Shown: positions 51,869 to 60,188 of the stretch, piece by piece
Layout: each line of letters begins with the position of its first letter
Numbering within the stretch: position 1 is the first letter of the stretch
Assembly: GCF_024305035.1 (NCBI RefSeq)
Contig: NZ_JAMWZB010000018.1
Span: 41,863-105,862 of the forward strand
Reading direction: 5' to 3'
Source: Algoriphagus sp.
GTDB lineage: Bacteria; Bacteroidota; Bacteroidia; Cytophagales; Cyclobacteriaceae
DNA: 64,000 nucleotides
Translations under genes and position numbers: made by a program
Notes under the pieces: model-generated
The model's input: only the letters and a program-made list of their open reading frames with translations
The model's database searches: none
Told to the model about the DNA's origin: nothing

Positions 51869-53434
51869 ATGAAAACCTTCCACTTTGGAAAAGATAGACT
51901 CACAGCTTCATTAGCCATCGGGCTGGCAAGAAAGGAGATAACAGGCGTATTGAGTCTTGAAACCCTTCAGAAGGTCCAACATTCCGCAAAAGCAGTAGAA
52001 AAAATAGCTAAGGGAGATCGCCCTGTCTATGGAATTAATACAGGCTTTGGACCACTTTGCACGAGCAAAATTTCGACCGCCGATACCCAACTCCTTCAAG
52101 AAAACTTGCTCAAGAGTCATTCCGTCGGAGTCGGAGAACCGGTTGATCCGGAAATCACCAAATTGATGATGGTGCTAAAAATCCATGCCTTGGCACAGGG
52201 TTTTTCCGGAATTCGATTGGAAACCTTACAAGCAATACGCTGGATGCTTGAAAAGGACATTATCCCACTCGTGCCCATTCAGGGCTCAGTGGGGGCTTCG
52301 GGAGATTTAGCCCCTCTTTCTCATTTATTCCTGCCGTTGATTGGTTTGGGGCAGGTGAGTTTTGAGGGAAAAATCCAAAAAATGGAAACCGTGCTGAACA
52401 AATTCAACCGGCCCCCGGTCCAGTTGGGTCCAAAGGAAGGATTGGCCCTAATCAACGGTACCCAGTTCATGGCTGCCCATGGAGTCATTGTGGTTGCCAA
52501 ACTTCATAACCTGCTTAGCCATGCGAGCATCAGTGGGGCAATGATGATTGAAGGGTTGATGGGATCCATCAAACCCTTTTTAGCAGAACTCCATCAACTT
52601 CGCCCCTTTTCCGGCAATCAACATGTCGCCCAAACCATCCTCCATCTTCTTCATCAATCTGAGATTCTAGCCTCCCATCTCCAGTGTGAACGGGTGCAGG
52701 ACCCCTATTCCCTGCGCTGCATTCCTCAGGTTCATGGCGCAAGCTGGAATGCTTTTCTGCACCTGAAAGAAGCCATCGAAACAGAGATCAACTCGGTCAC
52801 GGACAATCCGGTGGTATTTAACCCAGAGCATACCATTTCCGGTGGAAATTTTCACGGGCAGCCCATCGCCTTACCGCTAGACTATGCCACCTTGGCCGCC
52901 TCGGAGATTGGAAATATCGCCGATCGTAGGATTTATCTTTCCATTGAAGGAACCAGTCCAGGTGTTCCCAAATTGCTGCTCAATCAAACGGGACTGAACT
53001 CCGGATTAATGATCCCTCAATACACCACAGCGGCTTTGGCCTCAGAAAACAAAGGACTTTGTTTTCCTGCTTCGGCTGACTCCATCCCCACTTCTTTAGG
53101 CCAAGAGGATCATGTCAGTATGGGAAGTATTGGAGCAAGAAAAGCCCTTCGCGTAATTGAAAATGTAGAAAAAATTCTTGGCATCGAACTTTTATATGCT
53201 GCCCAAGCCATGGATTTTCATGCCCCCTTGCGGTCAGGAAAGATCCTGACCGCCATCCATCAGCATATTCGGGAAAGAATCCAGCACGTAGACTCCGATC
53301 GGATTCTTTATGAAGATATCCAGACAGCCATTGATTTGGTGAAAGGTGGGGATTTGCTCCATCTGGCAAAAGAAGTGGCAGATCGACAGGGATTGACTTT
53401 CGAGACAGCATGGACTGAGCTATTTAGCTATTAA
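51869..53434 (+). CDS. hutH: Histidine ammonia-lyase
   Basis: A 521-residue enzyme that deaminates histidine to urocanate. The self-forming MIO cofactor comes from Ala143-Ser144-Gly145 in GSVGASGDLAPLSH. Other motifs are VYGINTGFGPL, LINGTQFMAAH and VQDPYSLRCIPQVHG. The frame is open upstream to 51824, but MKTFHFGKDRLT at 51869 matches the family length of about 510. First gene of the hut operon, 24 bp before hutI. Confidence 0.96.
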   Translation: MKTFHFGKDRLTASLAIGLARKEITGVLSLETLQKVQHSAKAVEKIAKGDRPVYGINTGFGPLCTSKISTADTQLLQENLLKSHSVGVGEPVDPEITKLMMVLKIHALAQGFSGIRLETLQAIRWMLEKDIIPLVPIQGSVGASGDLAPLSHLFLPLIGLGQVSFEGKIQKMETVLNKFNRPPVQLGPKEGLALINGTQFMAAHGVIVVAKLHNLLSHASISGAMMIEGLMGSIKPFLAELHQLRPFSGNQHVAQTILHLLHQSEILASHLQCERVQDPYSLRCIPQVHGASWNAFLHLKEAIETEINSVTDNPVVFNPEHTISGGNFHGQPIALPLDYATLAASEIGNIADRRIYLSIEGTSPGVPKLLLNQTGLNSGLMIPQYTTAALASENKGLCFPASADSIPTSLGQEDHVSMGSIGARKALRVIENVEKILGIELLYAAQAMDFHAPLRSGKILTAIHQHIRERIQHVDSDRILYEDIQTAIDLVKGGDLLHLAKEVADRQGLTFETAWTELFSY

Positions 53435-53458
53435 ATCCTTCAAGAAAAATTTACAAGC

Positions 53459-54730
53459 ATGAAAAAGCGAACACTCATCGGTCCGATCACCCAAGTCCTG
53501 ACCTTAGACCACCTTTCGCTCAAAGGAGCGCTGCAGGATGATCAATTGGAAATCTCCCACCAAGCAGGAATTTTGATTGAAGGTGGGAAAATTCATTCGG
53601 TTGGATCCTGGGAAAGGCTTTGCAGAAACTTTCCTCAAGCGGAGAAAGTTGAATTAAGCGCTGAATTTGTTGCTGTTCCCGGATGGGTAGATTGCCATAC
53701 CCATCTTTGTTTTGGGGGTTCGCGGGCCAAAGACTTTGCCATGCGGAATGCCGGAAAAACCTATTTGGAAATCGCAGAAGCAGGGGGTGGAATCTGGGAT
53801 ACGGTCACCCAAACCCGGAAAATGTCTCAAAATCAATTAGCTCAACTCACCGCCCATCGTGCCAACCGGCACCTCTCGGCGGGGATCACCACCCTAGAAG
53901 TGAAAAGTGGTTACGGACTTTCGGTAGAGGAGGAATTGAAAATGCTTCGTGCCATCCAGCAGGCCAATACGCTTACCCAGACTGATCTGATTCCCACCTG
54001 TTTGGCAGCACACTTGGCCCCGAAGGATTTTTCAGGTTCAGCTTCGGACTATCTATACCAGATGGCTGAACGCCTTTTTCCAATTCTTAAACAGGAAAAC
54101 CTCAGCAAGCGCATCGATGCCTTTGTTGAAAAAAGCGCCTTTTCTCCAGAAGAAATCAGACCCTACCTCCAAAAAGCAAAAGATCTGGGCTTTGATTTAA
54201 CCCTACATGCCGATCAGTTTTCTGTGGGTGGATCCCAAGTAGCCGTTGCCTATGGTGCTCGTTCAGCTGATCATTTAGAGGCCTCCGGAGAAGTGGAAAT
54301 TTCTTTATTAGCCCAATCCAACACCATTGCCGTGGCCTTACCCGGGGCATCCCTCGGCTTAGGTATGGGCTTTCCCCCCGCCAGGAAACTCTTAGATCAA
54401 GGAGGTAGCTTGGCCATTGCTTCGGACTGGAACCCGGGCTCGGCCCCCATGGGAGATTTGCTCACTCAAGCCTCCATTTTGTCCACCTTCGAAAAATTAA
54501 GTACCGCAGAAGTTTTTGCAGGGCTCAGCTTCCGGGCAGCGGCAGCTTTAGGGCTTTCGGATCGAGGTAAAATCTCTGCCGGATACCAAGCTGACGTTAT
54601 TCTTTTTCCCACAGCTGACTACCGAGAGATCTTATACCACCAAGGCAAATTGACTCCAACTCAGGTCTGGAAAAATGGAAAAAAAACGGAACACGGATTC
54701 ATCCCAATCGAGCCTCGAGCCCAATTCTAA
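53459..54730 (+). CDS. hutI: Imidazolonepropionase
   Basis: A 423-residue metal-dependent amidohydrolase, the third step in histidine degradation. Metal ligands include His80 and His82 (VDCHTHLCFGG), with LTLHADQFSVGGSQVAVAYG in the centre and ASDWNPGSAPMGDL holding the catalytic Asp. The typical N-terminal strand ILIEGGKIHSVG and C-terminal AGYQADVILFPTADYREILY complete the fold. It follows hutH by 24 bp. Confidence 0.96.
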   Translation: MKKRTLIGPITQVLTLDHLSLKGALQDDQLEISHQAGILIEGGKIHSVGSWERLCRNFPQAEKVELSAEFVAVPGWVDCHTHLCFGGSRAKDFAMRNAGKTYLEIAEAGGGIWDTVTQTRKMSQNQLAQLTAHRANRHLSAGITTLEVKSGYGLSVEEELKMLRAIQQANTLTQTDLIPTCLAAHLAPKDFSGSASDYLYQMAERLFPILKQENLSKRIDAFVEKSAFSPEEIRPYLQKAKDLGFDLTLHADQFSVGGSQVAVAYGARSADHLEASGEVEISLLAQSNTIAVALPGASLGLGMGFPPARKLLDQGGSLAIASDWNPGSAPMGDLLTQASILSTFEKLSTAEVFAGLSFRAAAALGLSDRGKISAGYQADVILFPTADYREILYHQGKLTPTQVWKNGKKTEHGFIPIEPRAQF

Positions 54731-54748
54731 GCTATCCACCCCAATGAA

Positions 54749-54804
54749 TGGATACTCATACCCTACCCAAGTTGAGCAGTCGACCCCAGGAGAATGAGTA
54801 TCCA
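54749..54804 (+). promoter_or_regulatory. 11-bp inverted repeat between hutI and hutU
   Basis: TGGATACTCAT (54749-54759) pairs with ATGAGTATCCA (54794-54804), leaving a 34-nt loop. There is no T-run, so this is not a standard terminator; it could be an RNA processing or stability hairpin, or a protein site, in the 113-bp gap. Confidence 0.5.
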
Positions 54805-54843
54805 ACGGATCCCGGCTGACCATAGAACCCTAAAAACAAGCAC

Positions 54844-56841
54844 ATGCACGATCAAATCAAACAAGGCATTCCTTCCAGCCTACCGGCAAAAAAGTTTCCT
54901 AACCCGCGACTTTCTCATGCTCCCAAACGAAAGGATTTGCTTTCCCCTGAAGAAAAGAAACTCGCTCTAAAGAATGCCTTGCGCTATTTTCCGAAGGAAT
55001 GGCATGGGGTATTGGCTCCTGAGTTTTTAAACGAATTAGCTGATTTTGGCCGGATTTACATGTACCGCTTTATGCCAGATTATCCCCTCTACGCTCGGCC
55101 GATTTCTGCCTATCCGGCTCAGTCTAAACAGGCAGCTGCCATTATGCTGATGATTCAAAACAACCTGGATCCAGCAGTTGCCCAGCATCCTGAGGAATTA
55201 ATCACCTATGGAGGAAATGGCGCCGTATTCCAAAATTGGGCCCAATACCTGCTGACCATGAAATACCTTTCTGAGATGACTGATGAGCAGACGCTTCACC
55301 TGTATTCGGGACATCCCCTTGGACTTTTCCCTTCTTCAAAAGACGCCCCCCGAGTCATCCTCACCAATGGCATGATGATCCCGAATTACTCCAAACCGGA
55401 CGATTGGGAGCGGTTTAATGCTCTTGGGGTTACCCAATACGGACAAATGACAGCAGGTTCGTTTATGTACATCGGCCCGCAGGGAATTGTTCACGGCACA
55501 ACCATTACCGTAATGAACGCTTTTCGTAAAATATTAAAATCAGGAGAAAGCCCGAAGGGAAAAATCTTCTTCACTTCCGGTTTGGGTGGAATGAGCGGCG
55601 CCCAGCCCAAAGCCGGGAATATAGCAGGCTGTATCACCGTCTGCGCGGAGGTCAATCCTGCCGCTGCCCGAAAGCGACAGGAGCAGGGCTGGGTAGATGA
55701 ACTGATTGAAGAAATGGATGAGTTGGTGGACCGGGTGAAAAAGGCAAAAACGGATCAAGAGGTCGTCTCCCTTGCTTTTCTTGGCAATGTGGTGGATGTT
55801 TGGGAGCGATTTGATCAAGAAAACATCTTTGTAGAGCTGGGTTCTGATCAAACTTCCCTGCATAATCCTTGGGCTGGGGGCTATTATCCAGTGGGGCTTT
55901 CTTTCGAAGAATCCAACCGATTAATGGCTGAAAACCCAAGCGCTTTTCAAACAAGGGTACAGGAATCCCTTCGGCGCCAAGCTGCTGCCATTCATCGCCA
56001 CGCAGCCAAAGGGACTTATTTTTTTGATTATGGAAATGCTTTTCTTCTGGAAGCTTCCCGGGCTGGAGCAGCGATCATGGCTGAGAATGGAATCGATTTT
56101 CGCTACCCCAGTTATGTCCAAGACATCTTGGGCCCCCTATGCTTTGATTTCGGCTTTGGTCCGTTTCGATGGGTTTGTACTTCTGGCAAAGCGGAAGATC
56201 TTCGAAAAACCGATCAGATCGCCGCTCGGGTGATGAAAGAAATCATACCAGATGCACCCGCATCCATTTCACAACAAATGCAGGATAATATCAAATGGAT
56301 CCAGGAGGCCGAAAGGAATATGCTAGTGGTCGGTTCTCAAGCCCGAATTCTCTACGCCGATGCAGAGGGTCGGACTAAAATCGCTGAGGCCTTTAACCGA
56401 AGTATTGCCACAGGTGAAATTTCGGCTCCGATTGTACTGGGTAGAGATCACCATGATGTGAGCGGGACGGATTCTCCCTTTAGGGAAACAAGCAATATCT
56501 ACGATGGCAGTCGATTCACAGCCGATATGGCGATTCATAATGTGATCGGTGATAGCTTTCGTGGAGCCACTTGGGTTTCGGTCCACAATGGCGGGGGCGT
56601 TGGTTGGGGTGAAGTGATCAACGGTGGTTTTGGCTTAGTTCTAGACGGAAGTGAAGCGGCGGAGAAACGTCTTAACTCCATGCTTTTTTACGATGTAAAC
56701 AATGGCATTGCTCGAAGGGCCTGGGCAAGAAATCCTGGGTCTATCCAAGCCATTCAGCGAGAAATGGAACGAAGCCCTCGCTTAAGGATTACAATTCCAA
56801 ATTTGGTGGATGAGCAAATTTTAGAACACCTGATTGCATAA
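54844..56841 (+). CDS. hutU: Urocanate hydratase
   Basis: A 665-residue urocanase converting urocanate to imidazolonepropionate with tightly bound NAD. Motifs include LYSGHPLGLFPSS, MTAGSFMYIGPQGIVHGTT, FFTSGLGGMSGAQPKAGNIA (NAD-binding), YVQDILGPLCFDFGFGPFRW and VHNGGGVGWGEVINGGFG. It is about 110 residues longer than the 555-residue gamma-proteobacterial enzyme and corresponds to the longer version found in Bacteroidota. In this locus the operon breaks off after hutU: hutG is 3.3 kb away behind an AT-rich insert. Confidence 0.96.
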   Translation: MHDQIKQGIPSSLPAKKFPNPRLSHAPKRKDLLSPEEKKLALKNALRYFPKEWHGVLAPEFLNELADFGRIYMYRFMPDYPLYARPISAYPAQSKQAAAIMLMIQNNLDPAVAQHPEELITYGGNGAVFQNWAQYLLTMKYLSEMTDEQTLHLYSGHPLGLFPSSKDAPRVILTNGMMIPNYSKPDDWERFNALGVTQYGQMTAGSFMYIGPQGIVHGTTITVMNAFRKILKSGESPKGKIFFTSGLGGMSGAQPKAGNIAGCITVCAEVNPAAARKRQEQGWVDELIEEMDELVDRVKKAKTDQEVVSLAFLGNVVDVWERFDQENIFVELGSDQTSLHNPWAGGYYPVGLSFEESNRLMAENPSAFQTRVQESLRRQAAAIHRHAAKGTYFFDYGNAFLLEASRAGAAIMAENGIDFRYPSYVQDILGPLCFDFGFGPFRWVCTSGKAEDLRKTDQIAARVMKEIIPDAPASISQQMQDNIKWIQEAERNMLVVGSQARILYADAEGRTKIAEAFNRSIATGEISAPIVLGRDHHDVSGTDSPFRETSNIYDGSRFTADMAIHNVIGDSFRGATWVSVHNGGGVGWGEVINGGFGLVLDGSEAAEKRLNSMLFYDVNNGIARRAWARNPGSIQAIQREMERSPRLRITIPNLVDEQILEHLIA

Positions 56842-56967
56842 CCGCAATTAAACCAATCTTTACCTAGACAAATCAGAAATAATATGTTAAATCTTAGTTA
56901 AGCACTTGTCTGATTTAAATGATGATGCTATAATTGGAAAATATTAACCTTTTAATTCTTAAATGCT

Positions 56968-58301
56968 ATGAAAATTATTTCACCCCCCCCCCCCGGCTAA
57001 GCTTGGTCTAAGCCTTTTCAAAAAAAAGTCCTTTTTGACGTTATTTTCAATTCTTCTCATTGGATTTTCTTGTGTTCCAAAAGAAGAACCCACAAAAAGT
57101 CCAATTTCTCAGGAAATAGAAGCAATTCAGAAGGCAAAAAAATTGGATTGGTAAAAGTGAAAAGTTCCAGATTCTGGGAAAATATCCTGCAAAAGGGAAA
57201 AACCAAATAAAAGAGATAATATGGGATCAAGCAGTCTATCATCAAAATAAAACTATCCTAGAGGTTCCCCTTTCTTAGTATTTTCATGCGGTTCCCAGCG
57301 GAAATAACAAGACTACTGAAAGAATTAAGCAAAAACAGGAATTATCCTTTTTTCGTTTGATATTGATTCAAGATGCGAATAATAATTATCATCAATTAAT
57401 CTTTAAATTTTTTCCAGAAGAGTTCTCACCTAATCTCGAAGAAATAACCGAAAATAGCTTTTTGAATTTAAGCAAGGAGTTTTCGGGAGATATTCGACCA
57501 TTTAGTTGGGATGAGAAATTTGTCAGAGGCTGGAAAATCAGTGAGGGCCAAGTCACTGGATATACAAAGCCTTTTTACGATCAAGGTACAAAAGCTTCTG
57601 TTCAAAAAGAGAACCTGAGTCAAGATGGATGTTATACCTACATTGAAAACGAGTGTATGATTATCGAAAATGAGTTTGATTGTTACGAGTTTCCTGTAAT
57701 TGTTTGCACAGAGGAAGAATTCCCTGATGAGGATTTTGAAGGCGGAATAAATTCCGACCCTTCATGGAATCAAAATGATTGGCATAGATTCTGGCCGGGT
57801 TTTGGTTATGGATATTCAAATACATATTATAATAGTACTACTTATTGGAACTCGGTATACGCCACACTTACCGATTATACATTTCAGTCAAATCCAGGAG
57901 TAAAAGATTACAATTCATTAAACCAATCTCAAAAACTATTACACATTTTAAATCACTTAGAAATTGCAAATCAACAAAATAGAAATGTAAGAATTAGAGA
58001 TTTATTTTCTAATTTACCTTCTTATGGATCAGGAGGTCCTTTTACTGCTCCGGGAGGACCATATGAATCTGGAAATGCGTATCTAAAAATAAATGGTCAA
58101 AGTTATGTGATTGGATTTGTATTTGGAATTAAACAAGGTTATGACTACATCAATGTTCAAATATCACCTGATACTCATGATGCTTCATATAAAAACCAAT
58201 ATAACTATTACTTTGAAGATGTTTCTTACCCTGGAAGATCAGCCCTTGAAATCCTCCTACCCTTATCTTTGAGATCGTGGTTTGAATCAAAATTCTTTTA
58301 A
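56968..58301 (+). pseudogene. Lipoprotein gene with poly-C tract and further frame breaks (phase-variable or decayed)
   Basis: From ATG 56968 the frame enters a 12-C tract (56983-56994) and stops at once. With 11 or 14 C it would continue as KKSFLTLFSILLIGFSCVPK, a clear lipobox (Cys codon 57071-57073). An A7 run at 57136-57142 shifts the frame again, and a TAG at 57276-57278 interrupts it. From there 57279-58301 is open. The mature protein has no family I recognise; it has a Cys-rich segment (about 57630-57710: DGCYTYIENECMI, FDCYEFPVIVCTEEE), Gly/Tyr-rich spacers and ends with LPLSLRSWFESKFF. The gene is AT-rich compared with hut. The homopolymer could switch expression, but the TAG argues that this copy is also mutated. 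Confidence 0.6.
56983..56994 (+). repeat. Poly-C tract (C12)
   Basis: Twelve consecutive C, in an AT-rich context, five codons after an ATG and just before a lipoprotein signal sequence. Only 11 or 14 C (modulo 3) would give an open frame into the signal peptide. Tracts of this kind slip during replication and are a known cause of ON/OFF switching. Confidence 0.85.
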
Positions 58302-58302
58302 A

Positions 58303-58947
58303 ATGAAAAAATATATAATTATAATATTATTTGGTATAATTTCTTGTACGCCAAAAAAGGAAAAACCATTTCAAGAAGTATCCTTCGATGAAGTTATTGC
58401 TATTGATACCAATGTGAACACACCCGAATTTTCTGAAAGATTTCAGTCATTTGATCTTGAAAAGCCAATTTGGCAATACAATGAAAAAATTGTCCCTGAA
58501 GAATTAATAGAAAAAATCAAGGATGATAGTCTTTTATTTAAAGGTCAGAAAATAAAGAATATTTTAGCCATCGCTCCCCAATCGATAAGTAATGAAATTA
58601 CCAGTAAAAATCAAGCAGAAGTATGGTTGGCAGATAGTACTGTCTCAATTATTATGCAAAATGAGGAAATCATATCAATTAATTTCGCAACTGGATCTAA
58701 TTTAATTTATGGAGACTTGAATTTATTTTCTTTAACTCCATTAGACTATAAAGAAAAATTTCCAGGATCCTATCAAATGAGGAATTTCACTACGATATCT
58801 GATGATATTAATCAATATACGAGTATTGATTCTATCAAATCATTAGACTTTACTCAATTGAATACAAATTCGGGAAAACTTACTATAACTTGGATTAATG
58901 GTGATATTGAAAGGATTTTTTATAAAACCTTTCGACACAATAAATAG
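58303..58947 (+). CDS. Lipoprotein of unknown function
   Basis: A 214-residue lipoprotein (MKKYIIIILFGIISCTPKKE; lipobox IISC, Cys14). The mature part is acidic and beta-rich (VSFDEVIAIDTNVNTPEFSE, VWLADSTVSIIMQNEEIISI, NFATGSNLIYGDLNLFSLTP). I do not recognise a family. It starts 1 bp after the stop of the poly-C lipoprotein gene and has the same AT-rich composition, so the two form one unit and probably work together. A hairpin terminator follows. The earlier in-frame TTG at 58282 is less likely. Confidence 0.65.
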   Translation: MKKYIIIILFGIISCTPKKEKPFQEVSFDEVIAIDTNVNTPEFSERFQSFDLEKPIWQYNEKIVPEELIEKIKDDSLLFKGQKIKNILAIAPQSISNEITSKNQAEVWLADSTVSIIMQNEEIISINFATGSNLIYGDLNLFSLTPLDYKEKFPGSYQMRNFTTISDDINQYTSIDSIKSLDFTQLNTNSGKLTITWINGDIERIFYKTFRHNK

Positions 58948-58985
58948 ATTCTTAAATTATAATCCATTAATTACTAAAAAAATCC

Positions 58986-59019
58986 GTGCAGGGGAGAAAT
59001 ATTCTTCCCCTGCACTTTT
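58986..59019 (+). terminator. Terminator of the inserted lipoprotein genes
   Basis: GTGCAGGGG (58986-58994) pairs with CCCCTGCAC (59007-59015), extended imperfectly by AGAA/TTCT inside the loop, and is followed by TTTT. Confidence 0.8.
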
Positions 59020-59486
59020 AAAACCTCGTCTTGCAGATGACTCCAAATTGGCATCAACAAGAAGTCTAATTAAATATAAGATAGGCGTTGTAAAAAGTTA
59101 CCTATCACCAATTAACCCAATATAGGATTAAAAGAAATAAAAAATTTGAAATAATTAATTTCAAGAAAAATCATATAATTTAAAACGGCAATACATTGAA
59201 GGAAAAAGTTTAATCAAATGATTTTAGCGTAACTGGCGATTATTGCGGGAGGCACACCCAATTAGAAAAATTTTATCTTGATTTGATCCATATCCCCTTA
59301 ATCCTGTCTAGAAAAAATACCTTTGAAGGCAATTAGGTTTGAAATTGAACCAAATGGACAGCTTATCTTAAATAGATCAGTAAGGGGATCACATGAGAAC
59401 CAGCTAGTACAATTGATATTTCAGATTAACTAAATATTATTTCCTTGTGGAAGATGCTTATATAATGAGAGTTAAAAATATAATAA
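59020..59486. other. AT-rich gene-free stretch
   Basis: About 470 bp between the terminator and a 30-codon ORF. Short frames occur but none has protein-like composition or a good start. I see no repeat or mobile-element end here. Confidence 0.5.
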
Positions 59487-59579
59487 ATGGATAATCGTTT
59501 TGGTTCTTTTACACTTACGAAGGCTAGAAAACTGGTAGTTGATCGAATTTTGATGATTTTGAAGGAGGATAAATTATGA
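59487..59579 (+). CDS. Possible 30-residue leader ORF coupled to a lipoprotein gene
   Basis: ATG 59487 starts MDNRFGSFTLTKARKLVVDR, continues ILMILKEDKL and ends with a TGA that overlaps the ATG of the next gene (ATGA at 59576-59579). The peptide is basic and hydrophobic. AAGGAGG at 59562-59568, a strong Shine-Dalgarno-type sequence rare in Bacteroidota, lies inside this ORF 7 bp before the downstream ATG. It could be a leader controlling the lipoprotein gene, or the end of a truncated gene. Confidence 0.4.
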   Translation: MDNRFGSFTLTKARKLVVDRILMILKEDKL

Positions 59580-60010
59580 GAATTTTCGCTTTTTCCATCT
59601 TTTTTCTTGCCCTTTTGGGATGTGGCCGGTTTACACCTACAAAAATTGATTTGGTGATCCCCGATCAAATTCCCGTTAAATTCCAACTAGATTTTACCAA
59701 GCTGGCTTCTCCACCGAATTGGGATTCTTTACTAGTTGTGAAACCTTATGCCGACCCAAATTTTAACCAACTAAAGGGGTATGATACCCTTTCGAGTTTA
59801 ACTCAAACTGATATCCATATTTTGGTTCTGTTTGTGGATCATCAGCGGATTGTGGCTTATTCTCTTGTCCCAAGAATTCTAGATTTGAATCAGTTATGGG
59901 AAAATTCAGAATCTTCGGTTAAAGACCATTACAGTTTTCCAAAAGAAGAGGCAAAATTCACTTTTGAAAAGGAAGAAGGTATGTATGTTTTAACGACAAA
60001 AAACCCTTAA
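59576..60010 (+). CDS. Small lipoprotein of unknown function
   Basis: A 144-residue lipoprotein (MRIFAFSIFFLALLGCGRFT; lipobox LLGC, Cys16). The mature part includes IDLVIPDQIPVKFQLDFTKL, DTLSSLTQTDIHILVLFVDH and a charged tail FPKEEAKFTFEKEEGMYVLT. No family is recognised. It has a strong AAGGAGG ribosome-binding site and an ATGA overlap with a short upstream ORF. It sits between the inserted genes and hutG. Confidence 0.6.
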   Translation: MRIFAFSIFFLALLGCGRFTPTKIDLVIPDQIPVKFQLDFTKLASPPNWDSLLVVKPYADPNFNQLKGYDTLSSLTQTDIHILVLFVDHQRIVAYSLVPRILDLNQLWENSESSVKDHYSFPKEEAKFTFEKEEGMYVLTTKNP

Positions 60011-60188
60011 AAATCTTTACCAATGGAATCGGGCATGACTAAAAAATCACACACCGGGATGATGAGAATTGCGAGATTCCATGTGACTTTTGAAATCAAT
60101 TATAACCACATGAAACCCTAATACCGGTTAAAAATTAACAGTAAAGTCTCTACAATTTCGTAATTTGATAGGGAAAACTGAAAATCTC

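Noticed and set aside
3532..57278. Genome-wide recoding of TAG as an amino acid
   Set aside because: Intact core genes such as thyA, mtaB and the Nif3 gene end naturally at TAG, so standard termination must operate; only local readthrough remains possible.
58898..59125. 75-codon frame downstream of the second lipoprotein
   Set aside because: It overlaps the end of that gene and reads through the terminator hairpin; no protein-like features.
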